Positions 31,157 through 35,752 of a stretch of DNA of 35,752 nucleotides are shown one piece after another. The notes below the pieces were generated by a model. The model was not told where the DNA came from. It made no database searches and worked only from the letters and a program-made list of their open reading frames with translations. The position numbers and the translations under genes are program-made. Source of the DNA: Bacillus sp. JCM 19034. Lineage in GTDB: Bacteria; Bacillota; Bacilli; Bacillales; Bacillaceae_D. How positions within the stretch are numbered: the first letter of the stretch is position 1; every line of letters begins with the position of its first letter. Where the stretch lies: positions 1 to 35,752 of the forward strand of contig NZ_BAXR01000029.1 in NCBI RefSeq assembly GCF_001310635.1. The letters run 5' to 3'.

Positions 31157-32460
31157 ATGAAAAGAAAATGGATTGCACTCATGATGTCGGTATTATTCTT
31201 AATCGTCGTAGTAGCTTGTGGTTCAAGCGACGACCAAACAGGTGAAGATACACGTAAAGATGTGACGTTATCGTTTGGAACGCATCAATCAGGTATTCCA
31301 CGAACGAATATTATGCAAGAAATGGCAGAGGATTTTACAGAAGAGACTGGAATAAAGATAGATTTTCAAGTTGTACCTGATGCACAGTGGCGTGATTTAA
31401 TTCGTGCAAAGCTATCGTCAGGGGAAGCACCAGATATTATCAATTTAGATGTAGATCCACTTAGTTTGAATGCGAATTTAAGACCCGAGGCTAACGCGAT
31501 TGATTTAACGGATGAAGAATTTGCAGGTCGAATGGATGAAGAAATTTTACCGTCTGTTAGTTATAACGACAAAGTTTATGGAGTGACCTTTGCACCACGG
31601 AAAATATGGTACGTCTATTATAATAAACGTATTTTTGAAGAGTTAGGATTAGAGATTCCAACGACCTATGAAGAGTTTAAACAAGTGGCAGGAGCAATAC
31701 ATGAAACAGGTGTTACTCCGTTCTGGCAAGCTGCTGGAAGTGGTTGGTATCAGGTGCTACCATTGTTTGAAATCGGCCCTCATTATGAAAAGTTAGAGCC
31801 GGGCACATACGAGAAGCTCAACAATAACGAAATGCTTGTTGCCGATATGGATCATTTAAAAACGGTCATTGAGCAAGTGAATGAATTCGCTGAGCTAGGC
31901 TATTATGGTGAGAATTTCATTTCAAATACAGTTGAAGCAGGTTTAGATGCCTTTGGTCGCCAAGAGGCTGCAATGATTCTTCGTGTCCCTGGTACGGAGC
32001 AGGAAATTATTGATGCACACCCTGATATGGAAGGGAATATTGGATTTTTCGTCATGCCGTGGGGCGACAATCAAACAATAGGCATAAACCAGGTGGATCA
32101 GCGGCTATGTTCGGGAATAAAAATAGCGAGCATGAAGAAGAAATCCGTGAATTTTTCAGATGGATGACGAAAAACGAAAACATTCAACGCTTCTTTGATG
32201 GTGGTGAAGGAAACTTAACAATTAGTTGGCCAGAAATCGAACCGAAGCTAACGCCTGACTATATTGAATACGAAGAAAATCTAGATTCAGGAACCGTTAT
32301 GCAAGCTGCTGTGACGTATATTGATCCGCAATGGATGGATATAGGAAAAGATATTTCAGGGATGTTCGCTGGTGCAATGACTCCTGAGCAAATACTTGAA
32401 AACATTGATAATCGTCGAGCAGAACTAGCGAAGGTTCAGCAAGACCCTGCCTGGGATTAG
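31157..32460 (+). CDS. Sugar ABC transporter substrate-binding lipoprotein (one frameshift)
   Basis: About 435 codons after joining frames near 32082-32095, where NQTIG should continue into INPGGSAAMFG. The N-terminus is a lipoprotein signal: MKRKW, a hydrophobic stretch, and VVACGSS with the lipid-modified Cys near residue 21. The mature part matches family 1 binding proteins: MAEDFTEETGIKIDFQ, LSSGEAPDIINLD, YNDKVYGVTFAP, YYNKRIFEELGLEIPTTYEEF. It would capture an oligosaccharide outside the membrane for the two permeases downstream. The neighbouring alpha-xylosidase suggests xylo-oligosaccharides, but nothing in the sequence fixes the ligand. Confidence 0.88.
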
Positions 32461-32496
32461 ACAGAAGAGAGTAACTAGAGAAACAATGCAAGAAGG

Positions 32497-32548
32497 TGCT
32501 ACTTCTTATACAGCGAGGAGAGTTTCGCTCTCCTCTTGGCTAGTAGCA
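32497..32548 (+). promoter_or_regulatory. Two-tier stem-loop between binding-protein and permease genes
   Basis: GAGGAGAG (32515-32522) and CTCTCCTC (32528-32535) form the upper stem around TTTCG. TGCTACT (32497-32503) and AGTAGCA (32542-32548) form a lower stem. There is no T-run. Such structures commonly protect the binding-protein message or partly terminate transcription, so that the binding protein is made in excess over permeases. Confidence 0.6.
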
Positions 32549-32600
32549 AAACGACATGGAAATAAGGCTGTACATCGTAGAATCGAAAGGAGTGAGAGGG

Positions 32601-33476
32601 ATGAATCGAAATAAGCTATATCCTTGGTACTTTTCAATTGGTGCGATTATCATTTACTTCATATTTATTGTGTTACCTTCATTTATGGGAATCTATTATT
32701 CATTTACCGATTGGAATAGCTATTCGGATATAAAGAATTTCATCGGACTAGACAATTATCGGACGATTTTAATTGGCGATCAAGTGTATATGACGTTTAT
32801 TAAAAATACATTTGTGTTTACCATTGTGACATCGATTGCGAAGACAGTTCTTGGACTTTTAATTGCGATTCTGCTAGTTAATGGCGTGCGAGCAGCGAAC
32901 TTTCATCGAATGGTGATTTTTTCTCCACAAGTGCTCTCGTTTTTAATTATCGGACTGGTTTTTAAAAGTTTACTTGATCCGAATTTTGGCTTCGTGAATA
33001 ATACGCTTCGTGCCATTGGTTTAGATTTTTTAGCGATGGATTGGTTAGGTTCACTCACATGGGCCCTGCCTTCGGTAATGGCAGTTGATACGTGGAAAGG
33101 GATGGGGTATATTATGGTCCTTTTCATTGCTGGATTACTTGCGATTCCAAATGATTATTATGAGGCTGCGGAAATTGACGGTGCAGGTTTCTTCAAACGT
33201 CTTTTTTCAATCACATTACCAATGCTTTTGCCGACGATGACGATTGCAACTGTATTGAACATTACGTACGGTTTACGTGTATTTGATATTATTTATGTCT
33301 TAACAAATGGTGGACCAGGGAATGCAACAGACGTTATTAATACAGCCGTCTATTCTGCATTTGCAAAAGGATATTGGGGGTTAGGAAGTGCTTTGTCGAC
33401 ATTACTTTTTGTCATCATGGTCGTCGTTTCCTTCTTCATTATACGAACAATGAACAAAAAGGCGGTGGAATATTAA
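32601..33476 (+). CDS. Sugar ABC transporter permease, MalF-like
   Basis: 291 residues from ATG 32601, eight bases after GGAG in AAAGGAGTGAGAGGG; the longer frame lacks a ribosome site. Six membrane segments are seen. The EAA loop that docks the ATPase reads YEAAEIDGAGFFKRLFSITL, near residue 190. It forms one half of the membrane channel with the next gene product. No ATPase gene is present, as is usual for CUT1 systems of bacilli, which share an MsmX-type ATPase encoded elsewhere. Confidence 0.92.
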   Translation: MNRNKLYPWYFSIGAIIIYFIFIVLPSFMGIYYSFTDWNSYSDIKNFIGLDNYRTILIGDQVYMTFIKNTFVFTIVTSIAKTVLGLLIAILLVNGVRAANFHRMVIFSPQVLSFLIIGLVFKSLLDPNFGFVNNTLRAIGLDFLAMDWLGSLTWALPSVMAVDTWKGMGYIMVLFIAGLLAIPNDYYEAAEIDGAGFFKRLFSITLPMLLPTMTIATVLNITYGLRVFDIIYVLTNGGPGNATDVINTAVYSAFAKGYWGLGSALSTLLFVIMVVVSFFIIRTMNKKAVEY

Positions 33477-34298
33477 ATGAAAGGGAAAAAGGGCGTTACG
33501 ATTCTACTAAATATCGTCGCATGGCTCATAAGTATTATAGTCATTACCCCGTTTATTGTAATTTTACTTAACTCATTCAAAACGGATGCTGAAGCGACCG
33601 TTCTGACGCTTCGTTTGCCAGAGCAATGGATGTTCGAGAATTATGCTATTGTGTTTGAGAGAGGGAATTTGGCTGTGTCATTTTTTAATAGTATTTTGCA
33701 CTCGGTTGTAAGTACGTCGATTCTAGTCATTCTTGTTGCATTTGCTGCATTCGTATTAGCACGAAATCCCTCGAAGCTCAATCAGGCGATTTATTTCTTT
33801 ATTATATTAGGGATTACATTGCCGCTTAATTTTATTCCATTAATGAACGTAATGAAAACACTTGGATTAATTAATTCGCATTGGGGAATGATCTTGCTCT
33901 ATACAGGAATGGGATTACCAATCTCGTTATTTATTGCTTACGCCTTCGTTCGTAACATTCCACGTGAGCTGGATGAAGCAGCTGTTATCGATGGATGTCA
34001 TGCATTTAGTTTATTTTATCGAGTTATTTTGCCGTTATTAAAGCCGGTGCTAGTGACAATCTTTGTGTTGAACTTCATGAACGTGTGGAATGAGTTTACC
34101 GCACCTCTTTACTTTTTAAATTCTGTTGATAAATGGCCCGTGACGTTAGCTGTCTTTAACTTTTTTGGTCAGTTCAGTGCACAATGGAACTTAGTTAGTG
34201 CGAACATTGTAATAACGTCAATTCCAGTACTGATTGTATTTATCATTGGACAAAAGCACATTGTTGGAGGTTTGACGTCTGGTGCGGTGAAGGGCTAG
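33477..34298 (+). CDS. Sugar ABC transporter permease, MalG-like
   Basis: 273 residues, intact. The ATG follows directly after the stop of the first permease, so translation is coupled. Six membrane segments are seen, with the typical NSFKTDAEA near the N-terminus and the EAA loop LDEAAVIDGCHAFSLFYRVI. It ends in the family-usual GLTSGAVKG. It pairs with the preceding permease to form the channel. It is the last gene of the operon, followed by a terminator 24 bases on. Confidence 0.92.
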   Translation: MKGKKGVTILLNIVAWLISIIVITPFIVILLNSFKTDAEATVLTLRLPEQWMFENYAIVFERGNLAVSFFNSILHSVVSTSILVILVAFAAFVLARNPSKLNQAIYFFIILGITLPLNFIPLMNVMKTLGLINSHWGMILLYTGMGLPISLFIAYAFVRNIPRELDEAAVIDGCHAFSLFYRVILPLLKPVLVTIFVLNFMNVWNEFTAPLYFLNSVDKWPVTLAVFNFFGQFSAQWNLVSANIVITSIPVLIVFIIGQKHIVGGLTSGAVKG

Positions 34299-34321
34299 AC
34301 ATTCTTGAATATACGTTGTTG

Positions 34322-34350
34322 AGGACACTATTAAGTTGAGTGTCCTTTTT
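34322..34350 (+). terminator. Terminator of the sugar transporter operon
   Basis: AGGACACT (34322-34329) pairs perfectly with AGTGTCCT (34339-34346) and is followed by T residues. The 190 bases between here and the next gene hold nothing I can support. Confidence 0.85.
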
Positions 34351-34540
34351 GCTGCTTCTAAGGAATAGTTCACATGTTATTCGTGAGCAACCTCGGATTG
34401 AGAGGTGAATAAGTATGTTCAAGCTATGGAAAAGAAAGCGAAGGTGATGAAGTTTACCTAAAGCGTAGAGGGATTGCAAAAGTAATAGCTTTAGGTGTGA
34501 AAAGTGCTTTATAAGAAAAAGGGAATCGGATGAGTACGTT

Positions 34541-35526
34541 TTATTGCCGATCATTGTGGGAATTACTCCGATCTACCCTCCCTACCATTAACAACAGCTG
34601 TGTCACAACCGTCAAAATCGGCAGTTCAACAATGGCCCAATGACTAGCACCAAGGCAATAAGTGGCTCATGAGGGAATGCGGTCATTGCGATTGCCAATG
34701 CAACCGGGGAGTTTCGTGCCAAGGTGGTTAAGCTTAAGCTCACACGATCAGCATTTTGAAAGCGGCCCAACTTCCCAACCGTTTGACTGATAATATAATT
34801 AATGAGAAAAAAGAAAACGATTGGACAAACGAGTAGCCATAGCAAGTCAAAGTGTTCAAAAAGTAAGGAGCCTTTTGAAGCAAATAAGGCTGTAATTGCT
34901 AAACTTAAAAGCAGCATAGGAAGCATGCTTACCTTTTGAAGCACCGTGTCTTTAATGAATGGCTTCCTGCTAAGAAGAACGTTTGTTAACAGTGCTAGAG
35001 CAAATGGTATGGCGAAGACAGCTACCATACTTTCAAACAAAAAAGATAGCTTAATTGCTCCAGTTGCTCCAGTAAAAAGGAACAAATAGAACGGCAGCAA
35101 AACAACTTGTAATAGAAAATTTAATGGTAAGATCGCTGCCGACAAAGCGATATTTCCTTTTGCTATTCCTGTAAAAATTAAATACCAATCTGTACAAGGT
35201 GTTACTAAGAGCATGATCAACCCAATCATCAATGCTAGATTGTCATGTAAAAAGATGAGAGCAAGTATCCACGCCAAAAATGGTGTCCAGGCAAAATTAA
35301 TAATGATTGAAGTATAGGTGAAGCGTTTATGTTTGAATGCTTTTTGTATTTTGGAAATGGGGATATTCAAAAAGGTCAAATAGAGCATTATCATTAAAAG
35401 AGGAGTAATAGCTCCTTCTGCATACAAGCCAATTCCGTTAATTTGTCCGATACATAGCCCGATAACGACTGCGGCTAGAATGAGGAGTGTGTAGCATTTT
35501 TCAAGTAAATTCATCGGTAAAATCAC
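34541..35526 (-). CDS. ACR3/BASS-family transporter, arsenite-efflux type (C-terminal frameshift)
   Basis: About 328 codons when a base missing near 34625-34630 is restored. As read, the frame stops early at GPLLNCRF; the other frame continues VELPILTVVTQLLLMVGR to a stop at 34541. About ten membrane segments. Two residues essential in ACR3 arsenite exporters appear: Cys in TPCTDW (segment 4) and Glu in the restored VELP (segment 9). TLARNSPVALAIA is the usual sequence before it. It would expel arsenite or a related anion, but divergent members of this superfamily move other solutes and no ars genes are nearby. The start is GTG 35526 or ATG 35514; neither has ideal ribosome-site spacing. Confidence 0.75.
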
Positions 35527-35612
35527 ATTCCTATCGATCGTACTTTAGTCCATTTTATCATATATCCACATTCAAGGTTTGTAAGTTAGCCCTTTCCATT
35601 CTCCGTTTCAAA

Positions 35613-35628
35613 AATAGCTATAGCTATT
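35613..35628. repeat. 16-bp perfect palindrome
   Basis: AATAGCTATAGCTATT reads the same on both strands. It lies between the ACR3-like gene and the tandem repeat. It could be a regulator site; nothing ties it to a gene. Confidence 0.4.
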
Positions 35629-35632
35629 AAGT

Positions 35633-35752
35633 GAATAGGTGCAAGTATACGAGAAAATCCGGATGAACCCTGCACCAAACAGAGAATAGATGCAGATTTG
35701 CGAAGAAATCTGGATGAACCCTGCACCAAAGAGAGAATAGATGCAGGTTTGC
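35633..35752. repeat. 51-bp tandem repeat running off the window end
   Basis: Units begin at 35633, 35684 and 35735 (GAATAGRTGCA...), exactly 51 bases apart. The second and third are nearly identical and the first is diverged. The shared core GGATGAACCCTGCACCAAA ends each unit. Within a unit AGATTT and AAATCT can pair, and TGCAG with CTGCA encloses them, so each copy can fold as a hairpin. Because 51 is a multiple of three, both strands are open as 17-residue repeats (plus: RIDADLRRNLDEPCTKE). I take it as an intergenic repeat rather than a gene, since no start or ribosome site is visible. Confidence 0.7.

Noticed and set aside
34243..34554. A 103-codon minus-strand ORF between transporter and ACR3-like genes
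   Set aside because: It crosses the terminator stem and the permease 3' end, lacks a ribosome site and has a composition unlike real proteins here.
35633..35752. CRISPR array
   Set aside because: The 51-base units are contiguous with no unique spacers, and there are no cas genes in the window.

Overview
The window looks like chromosome of a low-GC, Gram-positive Bacillaceae bacterium, probably an environmental or alkaliphilic Bacillus relative. Support comes from strong AGGAGG-type ribosome sites, acidic sortase-anchored surface proteins, a YesM/YesN-type two-component pair beside a CUT1 sugar transporter without its own ATPase, and a Bacillus-style holin-like type I toxin. The species is inference; no rRNA or other marker gene is present.

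Layout. (1) 3-8800: the end of a MucBP surface protein, then a giant cell-wall adhesin of about 2,560 residues with sixteen tandem 93-residue Cna-B/SpaA modules. (2) 8857-22252: a matrix-polysaccharide locus. Two paralogous double-kinase hybrid sensor kinases flank a four-gene operon that encodes a degenerate receiver-GGDEF-receiver protein, a membrane-anchored HEAT protein, a processive family 2 glycosyltransferase, and a membrane-anchored glycoside-hydrolase-like protein. (3) 22389-23860: a stand-alone ribokinase gene, then a 27-codon holin-like toxin with a possible antisense antitoxin. (4) 24039-27350: an AraC regulator divergent from a GH31 alpha-xylosidase. (5) 27491-28341: an unknown membrane protein. 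(6) 28389-34298: a YesN/YesM-type pair divergent from a sugar ABC transporter. (7) 34541-35752: an ACR3/BASS-type transporter, then a 51-bp tandem repeat that runs off the window.

How it fits together. The best candidate for an undescribed system is region 2 together with the adhesin. The operon resembles a c-di-GMP-gated exopolysaccharide synthase: the GGDEF-like protein has lost its catalytic signature but keeps an RxxD inhibitory-site motif, as c-di-GMP receptors do. The promoter regions of the adhesin and of this operon share an 11-bp-phased direct repeat (TTAAGAG core), so one response regulator may control surface adhesin and polysaccharide together. Regions 4-6 look like a separate oligosaccharide uptake and breakdown set, possibly for alpha-xylosides.

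Quality warning. At least 13 single-base frameshifts break nine otherwise well-conserved genes in 35.7 kb, several at homopolymers. One in the adhesin is shown to be a missing T by comparison with an internal repeat copy. This pattern fits uncorrected indel errors better than gene decay. Broken genes are therefore given as single reconstructed CDS features spanning the whole gene.
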